NCBI GenBank assembly: GCA_023410155.1
Contig: JAEYQF010000288.1
Coordinates: 1-14,631 of the forward strand
DNA: 14,631 nucleotides
Direction: 5' to 3'
Origin: Verrucomicrobiota bacterium
GTDB lineage: Bacteria; Verrucomicrobiota; Verrucomicrobiia; Opitutales; Opitutaceae
Positions 5,772 to 13,630 of this stretch are shown here, in pieces. The notes under the pieces were generated by a model. The model saw nothing but the letters and a program-made list of their open reading frames with translations. It was not told where the DNA came from and made no database searches. The number at the start of each line of letters is the position of its first letter. Position 1 is the stretch's first letter. The translations under genes were made by a program, and so were the position numbers.

Positions 5772-7355
5772 TCAGCCGAGCACGAGGCTCTCGCCCGTCA
5801 TCTCCACCGGCTTTGGCAAGCCCATCAGGTGAAGAACGGTGGGCGCGATGTCTGCGAGTCGGCCGCCCGTGCGCATCTTGGTTTTGCCGGCAGCGAAGTT
5901 TTTGCCGACGACGAACACTTCGACGAGGTTGAGCGTGTGCGCGGTGTGCGGGCCGTTCACATCGGGATCCCACATTTGTTCGGCGTTCCCGTGGTCGGCG
6001 CAGACGAGCGCCTGGCCGCCCATCTGGTCGAGCGCGGCGAGCAGTTCGCCGACACCCTGGTCAGTCGCTTCGACGGCCTTGATGGTCGCGGGCAGCGACC
6101 CGGTGTGGCCGACCATGTCGGGATTGGCGTAGTTGACGACGACAAGGCCGTATTTGCCGGAGAGGATCGCTTCCTTCGCAAACTTCGTGACTTCGGCGGC
6201 CGACATCTCGGGCTGCAGGTCGTAGGTTGCGACTTTCGGGCTCGAGGGGCACGCGCGCTCTTCGCCGGGGAACGGATCTTTGCGGTAGTTATTGAAGAAG
6301 AACGTCACGTGCGGGTTCTTCTCCGTCTCGGCGCAGCGGAACTGGGCGATACCGGCGTTGGCGACGACTTCGCCGAGGATGTTTTTGAGTTTCTCGGGCT
6401 TCGGCGAGACGACGTTCACGGGCAGACCGGATTCGTATTCGGTCATGGTCGCGTAGTAGAGGTCGAGCTTGGGGCCGCGGTCGAAGCTGTTGAAGCCGTC
6501 GATCACAAAGGCCTTGGTGATCTCGCGCGGGCGATCGCCGCGGTAGTTGTAGAAGAGGACCGCGTCGCCATCGGCGAAGGTCGCGAGCGGTTTGCCGTCG
6601 GCGCCGACGATCCAGGTGGCGGGCACGAACTCGTCGCCCTGCTGCGTCTCGCTGAGCGGTTTGTCGTAGTATTGCTGCACGGCTTGCGCGGCGCTCGTGG
6701 CGGTGGCGACCGCGGCGCGACCGGCGAGCATGTCGTAGGCTTTTTGCACGCGTTCCCAGCGATTGTCGCGGTCCATGGCCCAGAAGCGGCCGCAGACGGT
6801 GGCGATTTTGCCGACGCCGATGGCGGCGCATTGCTCGTCGACTTGCTTCACGTAGCCGAGCCCGCTCGAAGGCGGCGTGTCGCGGCCGTCGGTGAAGGCG
6901 TGAATGAAAACCTGCGTGATGCCGTCGGCCTTCGCCTGGCGGAGAATCCCGTAAAGGTGCTCGAGCATGCCGTGCACACCGGCGTCGCTTACGATGCCCA
7001 TGAGGTGAAGGCGGGAGCCGCGCGATTTCACGCGGTCGACGCAGGCACGCCAGACGGGGTTGGAGGCGAGTTTTTTCTCCGAGAAAAGTTTGTTCAGCCG
7101 CACGAGTTCCTGGTCGACAATGCGACCGGCGCCGATGTTTTCGTGGCCGACCTCGCTGTTGCCCATCACCCCGTCCGGCAGGCCGACATCGAGGCCGCTG
7201 GCCGCGACGAGCGCGAAGGGATAACGGGCGTGCAGCGCGTCGTCGGTGGGCTTCTTCGCGAGTTGGACCGCGTTGAAGGCGTTTTGGTCGGTGTGGGGAT
7301 TCTTGCCCCAACCGTCACGGATAACGAGGAGGACCGGAGGACGCTTCGTGCTCAT
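5772..7355 (-). CDS. gpmI: 2,3-bisphosphoglycerate-independent phosphoglycerate mutase
   Basis: A 527-aa cytoplasmic enzyme interconverting 3- and 2-phosphoglycerate in glycolysis/gluconeogenesis; the family is usually 510-550 aa. The alkaline-phosphatase-type metal site is complete: D14 (RDGWG), catalytic S67 in MGNSEVGH, D413 and H417 (NPDMVGHTG), D454-H455 (CADHGNAE) and H473 (TAHTLN). Substrate-binding motifs HAFTDGRD (152-159), GRFWAMDRD (189-197) and RGDRPREI (272-279) are present. FFFNNYRKDPFPGEER (352-367) departs slightly from the usual FFFNGG form. The ATG at 7355 is chosen because MSTKRPPVLLVIRDGWG is the family N terminus and an AGAGG Shine-Dalgarno sequence lies 8 nt upstream. 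It leads a two-gene operon with the 57-aa gene. Confidence 0.97.
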   Translation of the reverse strand: MSTKRPPVLLVIRDGWGKNPHTDQNAFNAVQLAKKPTDDALHARYPFALVAASGLDVGLPDGVMGNSEVGHENIGAGRIVDQELVRLNKLFSEKKLASNPVWRACVDRVKSRGSRLHLMGIVSDAGVHGMLEHLYGILRQAKADGITQVFIHAFTDGRDTPPSSGLGYVKQVDEQCAAIGVGKIATVCGRFWAMDRDNRWERVQKAYDMLAGRAAVATATSAAQAVQQYYDKPLSETQQGDEFVPATWIVGADGKPLATFADGDAVLFYNYRGDRPREITKAFVIDGFNSFDRGPKLDLYYATMTEYESGLPVNVVSPKPEKLKNILGEVVANAGIAQFRCAETEKNPHVTFFFNNYRKDPFPGEERACPSSPKVATYDLQPEMSAAEVTKFAKEAILSGKYGLVVVNYANPDMVGHTGSLPATIKAVEATDQGVGELLAALDQMGGQALVCADHGNAEQMWDPDVNGPHTAHTLNLVEVFVVGKNFAAGKTKMRTGGRLADIAPTVLHLMGLPKPVEMTGESLVLG

Positions 7356-7363
7356 GAGTAAAG

Positions 7364-7368
7364 CCTCT
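7364..7368 (-). promoter_or_regulatory. Shine-Dalgarno site of gpmI
   Basis: The minus strand reads AGAGG, 8 nt before the ATG. It fixes the gpmI start at 7355 and is the only clear ribosome-binding site seen before any gene in this window. Confidence 0.6.
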
Positions 7369-7491
7369 AGGCATGAAGAGAGATAAGGCCGGGTAAAAGA
7401 AAAACCTCTGCGCACGTTTGCGCCAGCGAGTGGTCAAAAAATGCGTGATGGTGCCGAAGTTGGCAGCGTCGCTGCTAAACTGAGACTCCCA

Positions 7492-7809
7492 ATGACGCTC
7501 ATCATCCGAGATCAATTGGTGAACCCGCCGACGTGGTTCGCGTCGTTCCGGGATCTGACGCTGTATTGCAGTGTGTTTCTGAAGGCCGACGTGGTGATCG
7601 AATCCGAGGATCCTGATCCTTACGTAAGATGGATTCGACCGCGGGGCGGGATGGATTTCGTGGAGGACTTTGTGCGGCCCGGGAGCGAGGACGGAGTGCA
7701 CCTCGACGTGGAGCACAATTTCCCGCGCACCGTCATCACGGATCGCATCGCGCCGGAAAATGTCCACCAGCTGATCCGCCGGATTCAGTTTTGCCGCGGC
7801 CTGGCCTGA
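7492..7809 (+). CDS. Hypothetical protein (105 aa)
   Basis: I do not recognise this protein. It starts MTLIIRDQLVNPPTWFASFR and has a central hydrophobic/acidic stretch (CSVFLKADVVIESEDPDPYVRW), an acidic middle (GGMDFVEDFVRPGSEDG) and a basic C terminus (LIRRIQFCRGLA). There is no signal peptide and no clear membrane segment; it is probably a small soluble alpha/beta protein. Third codon positions are strongly G/C, as in neighbouring genes, which supports coding. The ATG at 7492 is preferred over one at 7441, whose extra residues look unstructured. It is divergent from gpmI (136-bp gap) and convergent with the large kinase gene, overlapping its last 25 bp. Nothing in the context gives a function. 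Confidence 0.65.
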   Translation: MTLIIRDQLVNPPTWFASFRDLTLYCSVFLKADVVIESEDPDPYVRWIRPRGGMDFVEDFVRPGSEDGVHLDVEHNFPRTVITDRIAPENVHQLIRRIQFCRGLA

Positions 7810-10800
7810 GCAGAAGTAAAGGGCGCGTTCGAGCCGCCGGGCTTCGAGGGCCCCAGCAGGACATCGCGGAGCACGCGGATGAGTTCGGCGTGCTCGTAGG
7901 GCTTCGCCACTACACCGCGGAAACCATAGTTGCGATAGTTGGCGAGCACCGGATCGCTGGAGTAGCCGCTGGAAACGATCGCGCGCACTTCAGGATCAAT
8001 CTCGCGGAGCTGGCTCAGGGCCTCTTTGCCGCCGATGCCACCAGGCACGGTCAGATCCATGATCACCAACCCGAAAGGCGTGCCGGCCTCGTGCGCGTTG
8101 CGATAGAGGCGAACGGCCTCGGCTCCGTCGGCGGCACACGTCACCTCGAATCCGCAGCGACGGAGGAGCGTCGATGCCATGGCGCGAATGACCTCCTCAT
8201 CGTCCATGAACAGCAACCGGCCCGAGAGCGCGGCCGTCGTCGGCGGTGGAATCGCGCTCGCCGGCTCAGCCGGTTCTCCCGCCGCTGGCAGCCACAAGCG
8301 GAAGGTGCTCCCCTCCCCCAATTGCGACTGCACTTCGATGTGGCCGTCATGCTTGCGCACGATCGAATAGACAGCGGCGAGACCGAGACCGCTGCCCGCC
8401 TGTTTGGTGGTGAAATACGGATCGAAGATCCGCGAGAGATGGTCGGAGCGGATGCCCACGCCTGTATCCGAAATCTCGATGCACACGTAAGGTCCGGGCG
8501 TCAGCGCCGGATAATCGAGGCCTCCGATGTGCACGTTGCGCGCACGCAGCCGGACAGTGCCGCCCTCGGGCATCGCCTGCACCGCGTTGATCACGAGATT
8601 CTGCACCACGCGACCGATCTGTCCGCGATCCGCATCGGCCGGCCACAACTCCGGAGCGAGATCGAACTCGGGGCGCACGCGCGAGCCATGCAGCGCGAAT
8701 GCGGCCATCTCCCGGATGATGTCGGCCAGTTGCACCGACGAGCGCACGGGTTCGCCACCCTTGGCGAAGGTGAGCAACTGCTGCGTGAGATCGCGTGCGC
8801 GCAGCGAAGCCGCCTCGGCACTTTGCAGGCTGCGGCCGGCCGGGGACTTCGGGTCCACATCGAGCTGGGCGAGCGAGATGTTGCCCATGATCGCCGTCAG
8901 GATGTTGTTGAAATCATGGGCGATGCCGCCGGCGAGGATACCGACGGACTCCAGCCGGGTCGCGCGCACGAGTTCTTGCTCGAGCCTCTCGTGCTCCGTG
9001 ACGTCTCGAAGCACCAGCACGGTGCCGATCACCGTGCTGGCGGCGGAGTGGATGGGCGCGCAACAGCCGCGGACCATGCGCCAGACACCATTGCCACTGG
9101 AGAGGCGCGTCTGCGTCGGCAGGTCGGCGACGTGATCGCCTTCCGCCACTCGGCGGACCGGCACTTCGATCCGGCTGCCGGTGCGTTCATCCTCGAGCAC
9201 GCAAAGCTCCACCACGGAACGCCCGATCGCCTCCTCGACCGAACGCCCAATCAGATGAGACGCCGCGGCATTCATGAACTGCACGACGCCGTCCACATCG
9301 GTCGTGATGACGCCTTCAGTCATGGCCCGCAGCGTGACGGCGAGCCGCTCCTTTTCGGCGGCGAGGTCTGCCTCCGCACGTTTCAAATCACCGAGGTCAA
9401 CAAACACCATCGCGGATTGTTGCAGCTCGAGTCCACCCTCGCCGAGGGCGGACCACCAGCGCACCATCATGGGCCGAATCTCGCCGGCGAAGTCGCGCAT
9501 CTCGAGCTCCGCTTCGAGGGTGTTTCGGCCTTGCGAGATGGCGATAATCGTGCGGCGGATCGCCTCCAACGCGGTGGGCGTCGCCAGGGCCACCCGGCGG
9601 CGGCGGAAGTCGTTCAGACCCCGCGCGCGGAGCATCTTCGCCGCGACTTCGTTGGCATCGATGACGCGCACCTCGCGAGCGGCCGCATGAATGCGGCGCG
9701 GATTCTCCTCGAGCCACGCCCCGATATCCTGCACGCCGGCGGCCCGGACCTGCTCGATCCATTGCCCGACGCGGGAAAAATCCGCCTCGATGATCGCGAC
9801 CGGCGTATGCTGGAAAAGCGTCCGGAAGCGGCGCTCCGACTCCTGCAGCGCCAGCTCTGCCTGCCGGCGCACACTGATGTCAGTGATCACGCCGACGAGG
9901 CGGTATCTTCCCTCGCCGCGGGGGACGATCGCGACGACCTCGCGCAACCACGTCACCCCGCCGTCCGCGACCACGCGAAACTCCTGCTCGTAGCCCGACT
10001 CTCCCGACACGAGAGCCTGGAAGGAACGCTGGTGCATTTCAGGTAGCTCAGGCACTCGCAGTCGCGGCCAATCGAGGCCGTCCGGCGGCGGCTCGTCTCC
10101 GAACAGCCGACGGTAAAGCGCTGAACGAGGAGCGAACAATTGCCACGAAAAGGAGCCTCCGTCCCGGCGCTCCACGTCCGCCTGCCAGACGAGGCAGTCG
10201 GCGTGGTCGAGGATCTGTTGGAGCTGGGTTTCACTCGCCATTCTCGCCAACTCAGCTTCGCGACGAGCGGTGATGTCCGTGACGACACCGACCACTTCCC
10301 ACCGGTCTTCCGCGATCTGGTGGATGCTCGTCTGTTCGGATAACCAGATCGCGCCCTCAGCCTTCGGCACGTGGAAGGTCTGCTCGTAACCCCGCAGGCG
10401 CGAACTAAAGGCCTGCGCCGCGCGCGTTCGCATCTCGGCCAGCTCAGGCACGCCCATCCGCTCCCAGTCGAGCGGCGTGCCTGACGACGGATCCTCGCCG
10501 AAGATTCGAGTATAGAGCCGGGAACGGGGGATGTAGACCGACCACTGAAACTCTCCCGCGGAATCGCGCACCACGTCTGCCTGCCAGATCGTGCAATCGG
10601 CGCGCTCGAGCAGTTGCGAGAGACGCTTCTCCACCTGCCGCCGCGCGAGTTCGGCATCGTGGCGGTCGGTCAGATCCGTGACGAGGCCGACCAGCAGCCA
10701 TTCGTTCTCGGCCACTTGCCGGATGGACACGCGTTCGTTCAGCCAGAGATTCCGCCCCTCGCGCCTCGCTTGGAACTCCTGTTCGTAGCCCGGCGCTCCG

Positions 10801-12452
10801 GAAAGAATCGCGGTCGCGCTGCGCCGCGTCATCTCAGGCAGATCTGGCACGTCCAACAAAGTCCAGAGCTCCGCGCCCGCCACGTGCTCCCGCTCCCCAA
10901 AAAGAGCCGGGTAGAGCCGGGATTTTGGCAGATCGAAAAGCACCCACTGCAGCTTCCCCTCCTCGTGCACCACCCGAGCCCGCCAGAGAAGGCAATCGGC
11001 GCGGGAGAGGATTTCCTCCAATGTGCGCTCGCTCGCGAGCCGCGCCGCCTCTGCCTGCTGGCGCGCGGTGATATCGGTGACGATCCCAACCAGGTGCCAT
11101 TCGCCAGGGCCGACGCGCTTGATCGTCGCCCGCTCGTGAAGCCAGAAAGTTCGCTCGCCGAGCTGGGCGTGGATGTGCTGCTCGTAACCCGGGGAATCGT
11201 CCACAATCGCCCGTGACGTCGTGAGCGCCATTTCCGCCCGACGCTCCGGCCCGACGATTCTGTCCCACGGCATCACCGGCCAGCGCGGCTCCGGGTCGCG
11301 CCCGAACAAGGTGCGATAAAGCGTCGAGGGCGGCACAGTTAACGCCCACTGCAACTGCCCATCCGCGGACATGAACACGCGCGCGTGCCACAACATGAAA
11401 TCCGCTGACTCCACCACTTGCCGGAGCTGCGCTTCACTGACGCTGCGCGCCTCTTTCGCGAGCTGCTGTGACGACACATCCATCACGACCCCATCCAGCC
11501 GCCACGCGTCCGCGGAGACGCGCGAGATCGAGACCTTCTCATGGAGCCAGATCACCTCGTTTCCGAGGATCACGCGGAAGTCCTGCTCATAGCCGCCCAG
11601 ACCGTGGAGAATCGAACTTCGACTGCGCGCCTCGATCTCCCGGAATTCGGGCACCGACTCCTCGGTCCAAGGCATGCCATCCTGCGGTCCGGAGGTCCCG
11701 GCTGCGATGCGGCGGTGCAGTTCGGAAGGAGCGATGAAGAATTGCCATTGCAGATCGCCTGCTCCGTCGCGGGTGACGCTCGCCTGCCAGACGATACAAT
11801 CGACCGCAGAGAGTAGTTTTTGCAGCCGTTCGTGCGCCTCCCGCCGGGCCGCCTCGGCCTCCCGCAGCGCGGTGATCTCAATCGTGACACCCGTCAGCCG
11901 ATACCTGCCCGCCCCCAGCGGGTCGATCGTCACACTCTCGCGCATCCAACGCGTCACGCCGTCGCGCACGAGGCGAAACTCAATCTGATAATCCGAGCGA
12001 CCCTCGCGGATCGCCGCCCGGCAACCCTCGTCCATCGAGGCTTTGTCCGGCGTCTCGTAGCCCAGCCAGATTCGCTCACGCCGGGCTGGCAGATCGTCCG
12101 CAAACAAACTCTTCGTGAGGGCCGATGGCTGCACGATGAAGTCCCAGTTCCAGTTCCCCCCGCGCATCTGCATCGTTGCTTCCCACAGCAGGCACTCGGC
12201 GCGATCCATCATCAACGAGAGCTTCTTGAGCGGGAGTCGGTGCGAACGTCGGATCAGCCAGATCGACACCGCGAAAAACAACACAGCCGACACGATCACC
12301 GCCACCAACGGCGGGACCTGACCAAACATCACCTCCGAACCCCCGACAGTAGACGCTGCGACGCGAGTCCCGCTGCCGAGAAAGAGGACGCACGACAACC
12401 AGGCACAGCAGGGACGCGTGAAGCTGGGGATCATCGCGGGGGCTGCGTGCAT
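7785..12452 (-). CDS. Hybrid sensor histidine kinase with six tandem PAS-like modules, two PAS domains, HisKA, HATPase_c and REC
   Basis: About 1555 aa. Numbered from the ATG at 12452: a signal-like hydrophobic stretch (about 14-25), a membrane segment (46-67), six homologous ~133-aa modules (78-875), a PAS-like domain (875-1025), a typical PAS (1034-1155), HisKA with the phospho-acceptor H1179 in GGIAHDFNNIL, HATPase_c with N-box (VQNLVINAVQAM, 1283-1294), DTGVGI (1329-1334), FDPYFTTK and GSGLGLA (1353-1359), and a REC with acidic pair D1417/D1418, acceptor D1466 (VIMDLTVPG) and K1517. All catalytic residues are present, so it should autophosphorylate and pass phosphate to its own REC, acting from the cytoplasmic membrane face. 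No partner regulator is adjacent. The start is uncertain: ATG 12434 would give the cleanest signal peptide and GTG 12536 is the longest frame. It is divergent from hemH. Confidence 0.92.
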   Translation of the reverse strand: MHAAPAMIPSFTRPCCAWLSCVLFLGSGTRVAASTVGGSEVMFGQVPPLVAVIVSAVLFFAVSIWLIRRSHRLPLKKLSLMMDRAECLLWEATMQMRGGNWNWDFIVQPSALTKSLFADDLPARRERIWLGYETPDKASMDEGCRAAIREGRSDYQIEFRLVRDGVTRWMRESVTIDPLGAGRYRLTGVTIEITALREAEAARREAHERLQKLLSAVDCIVWQASVTRDGAGDLQWQFFIAPSELHRRIAAGTSGPQDGMPWTEESVPEFREIEARSRSSILHGLGGYEQDFRVILGNEVIWLHEKVSISRVSADAWRLDGVVMDVSSQQLAKEARSVSEAQLRQVVESADFMLWHARVFMSADGQLQWALTVPPSTLYRTLFGRDPEPRWPVMPWDRIVGPERRAEMALTTSRAIVDDSPGYEQHIHAQLGERTFWLHERATIKRVGPGEWHLVGIVTDITARQQAEAARLASERTLEEILSRADCLLWRARVVHEEGKLQWVLFDLPKSRLYPALFGEREHVAGAELWTLLDVPDLPEMTRRSATAILSGAPGYEQEFQARREGRNLWLNERVSIRQVAENEWLLVGLVTDLTDRHDAELARRQVEKRLSQLLERADCTIWQADVVRDSAGEFQWSVYIPRSRLYTRIFGEDPSSGTPLDWERMGVPELAEMRTRAAQAFSSRLRGYEQTFHVPKAEGAIWLSEQTSIHQIAEDRWEVVGVVTDITARREAELARMASETQLQQILDHADCLVWQADVERRDGGSFSWQLFAPRSALYRRLFGDEPPPDGLDWPRLRVPELPEMHQRSFQALVSGESGYEQEFRVVADGGVTWLREVVAIVPRGEGRYRLVGVITDISVRRQAELALQESERRFRTLFQHTPVAIIEADFSRVGQWIEQVRAAGVQDIGAWLEENPRRIHAAAREVRVIDANEVAAKMLRARGLNDFRRRRVALATPTALEAIRRTIIAISQGRNTLEAELEMRDFAGEIRPMMVRWWSALGEGGLELQQSAMVFVDLGDLKRAEADLAAEKERLAVTLRAMTEGVITTDVDGVVQFMNAAASHLIGRSVEEAIGRSVVELCVLEDERTGSRIEVPVRRVAEGDHVADLPTQTRLSSGNGVWRMVRGCCAPIHSAASTVIGTVLVLRDVTEHERLEQELVRATRLESVGILAGGIAHDFNNILTAIMGNISLAQLDVDPKSPAGRSLQSAEAASLRARDLTQQLLTFAKGGEPVRSSVQLADIIREMAAFALHGSRVRPEFDLAPELWPADADRGQIGRVVQNLVINAVQAMPEGGTVRLRARNVHIGGLDYPALTPGPYVCIEISDTGVGIRSDHLSRIFDPYFTTKQAGSGLGLAAVYSIVRKHDGHIEVQSQLGEGSTFRLWLPAAGEPAEPASAIPPPTTAALSGRLLFMDDEEVIRAMASTLLRRCGFEVTCAADGAEAVRLYRNAHEAGTPFGLVIMDLTVPGGIGGKEALSQLREIDPEVRAIVSSGYSSDPVLANYRNYGFRGVVAKPYEHAELIRVLRDVLLGPSKPGGSNAPFTSAQARPRQN
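9828..12221 (-). repeat. Six in-frame tandem sensor modules inside the hybrid kinase gene
   Basis: Six units of about 400 bp each: 12221-11826, 11825-11427, 11426-11022, 11021-10623, 10622-10224 and 10223-9828. Each begins with an ADCxxWxAxV-type signature whose Trp codons lie 132-135 codons apart. Units 2-6 then carry W (near +15), a P.S.LYR.LFG-like segment, V.E..EM, GYEQ.F, W(L)..E..SI and a closing W.LVG(V/I)VTDIT typical of a PAS/PAC end. Unit 1 is the most diverged (no YEQEF; it has DYQIEF). This indicates internal duplication within one gene. Confidence 0.85.
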
Positions 12453-12500
12453 CTCAATGTGCACAGCAGTGCTCTGTCCAGATGCAATTGGGCATGCTGA

Positions 12501-12574
12501 CCCATCGGCACGCTGGGGCAGTGGCTTGAGCCTCACGCGTCCAGGCCGCCCGGTTTGACAAACGTGCCGATTGG
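12501..12574. repeat. Inverted repeat pair in the kinase-hemH divergent spacer
   Basis: CCCATCGGCACG (12501-12512) and CGTGCCGATTGG (12563-12574) are inverted copies matching at 11 of 12 positions, with centres 62 bp apart (about six helical turns). The right copy lies in the spacer of the possible hemH -35/-10 promoter. It could be a regulator-binding pair serving both divergent genes; no regulator is identified. Confidence 0.4.
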
Positions 12575-12583
12575 CCGACGAAT
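12555..12583 (+). promoter_or_regulatory. Possible hemH promoter
   Basis: A perfect TTGACA (12555-12560) is followed after 17 bp by ACGAAT (12578-12583), a weak -10 with 3 of 6 matches. Transcription would begin only a few nt before the hemH ATG, making a nearly leaderless transcript. This is tentative. Confidence 0.25.
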
Positions 12584-12592
12584 TCCGGCTCC

Positions 12593-13630
12593 ATGCCCAA
12601 GCGCGCCGTCCTCCTCGTCAACCTCGGCTCTCCCGATTCCACGTCGATCCCCGACGTGACCCGCTACCTCCGCGAATTTCTCGGCGACGAGCGCGTGATC
12701 GACAAGCCCGCCCAGCCGTTTCGCTCGTTCCTGGTCAACCAGATCATCATCCGCAAACGTGTGGCCAATTCCGCGCACGCGTATCAGCAGATTTGGACCG
12801 ACGAGGGATCGCCCCTGATCGTGGTGTCGCGCAAGGTGCGCGACAAGCTGGCGGCGACGCTCGGCGCGGAAACCCCGGTGTATCTCGCCATGCGCTACGG
12901 TTCGCCGTCGATCGCGTCGGTGATCTCGCAGATCGCCGCCGACGGCATCGAAGAGCTGCTCCTGTTTCCGCAGTATCCGCATTACGCAATGTCCTCGTGG
13001 GAGACAGTGGTGGTGAAGGTTTACGAAGAGGCCGCCCGCCTCGCGCCGCAGCTCCGCGTCGAGTGCGTGCAGCCGTTTTATCAGGATACCGATTACATCG
13101 AGGCGCTCTACGAGGTCTCGGCTCCTTATCTCGCCAAGCCGCACGATCTGGTGCTGTTCAGCTACCACGGCATCCCGGAGCGGCATCTGCGCGAGGCGGA
13201 CTCCTCTCACGCCCATTGCACCATCGTGAACGACTGCTGCAACACGTGCTCGCCCCTGCACGCCACGTGTTACCGCGCGCAAGTCACCGCCACGACCCGA
13301 GCCTTGGTCGCACGCGCCGGCATCCCTGCCGACAAGCACAAGCTCACTTTCCAATCCCGCCTCGTCGGAGAGCCTTGGCTGTCCCCCTACACTGATCAGA
13401 CGCTCGAGGAATTGCCGAAACAGGGGAAAAAACGCATCCTCGTCCTCTGCCCGGCCTTCGTCGCCGACTGCCTGGAAACGCTCGAGGAAATCCGCGGCGA
13501 AGGCCGTGACACTTTCCTCGAGGCCGGGGGCGAGTCCTTCGAACAGATCCCCTGCCTCAACGACCAGCCACCCTACATCGATTTCCTCGCCAACCGCGTG
13601 CGCAAGTGGCTAGCGTCCAGCCCGCGTTGA
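12593..13630 (+). CDS. hemH: Ferrochelatase with internal Cys-rich insert
   Basis: A 345-aa enzyme inserting Fe2+ into protoporphyrin IX, the last step of classical heme synthesis. The family start KRAVLLVNLGSPD (3-15) is present, as are the region LLLFPQYPHYAMSSWET (122-138), the catalytic His H192 in LFSYHGIPERH, and the second-half signature FVADCLETLEEI with E295. Between residues 209 and 226 lie five cysteines (C209, C215, C216, C219, C226) in an insert before the conserved CYRAQ segment. This location fits the class of bacterial ferrochelatases described with an internal [2Fe-2S] cluster, although cluster binding here is inferred. It is divergent from the hybrid kinase, and its last codons overlap the start of the next PAS gene. 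No Shine-Dalgarno sequence precedes the ATG. Confidence 0.95.
   Translation: MPKRAVLLVNLGSPDSTSIPDVTRYLREFLGDERVIDKPAQPFRSFLVNQIIIRKRVANSAHAYQQIWTDEGSPLIVVSRKVRDKLAATLGAETPVYLAMRYGSPSIASVISQIAADGIEELLLFPQYPHYAMSSWETVVVKVYEEAARLAPQLRVECVQPFYQDTDYIEALYEVSAPYLAKPHDLVLFSYHGIPERHLREADSSHAHCTIVNDCCNTCSPLHATCYRAQVTATTRALVARAGIPADKHKLTFQSRLVGEPWLSPYTDQTLEELPKQGKKRILVLCPAFVADCLETLEEIRGEGRDTFLEAGGESFEQIPCLNDQPPYIDFLANRVRKWLASSPR

Noticed and set aside
5760..7361. Plus-strand open frame of about 530 codons opposite gpmI
   Set aside because: The minus strand encodes all metal ligands of GpmI; the plus reading has no family motif and results from GC-rich codon bias.
7629..10046. Plus-strand open frame of about 800 codons opposite the hybrid kinase
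   Set aside because: It is the antisense shadow of a high-GC gene: rich in Arg/His/Ala with no recognisable domain, while the minus strand carries complete kinase motifs.
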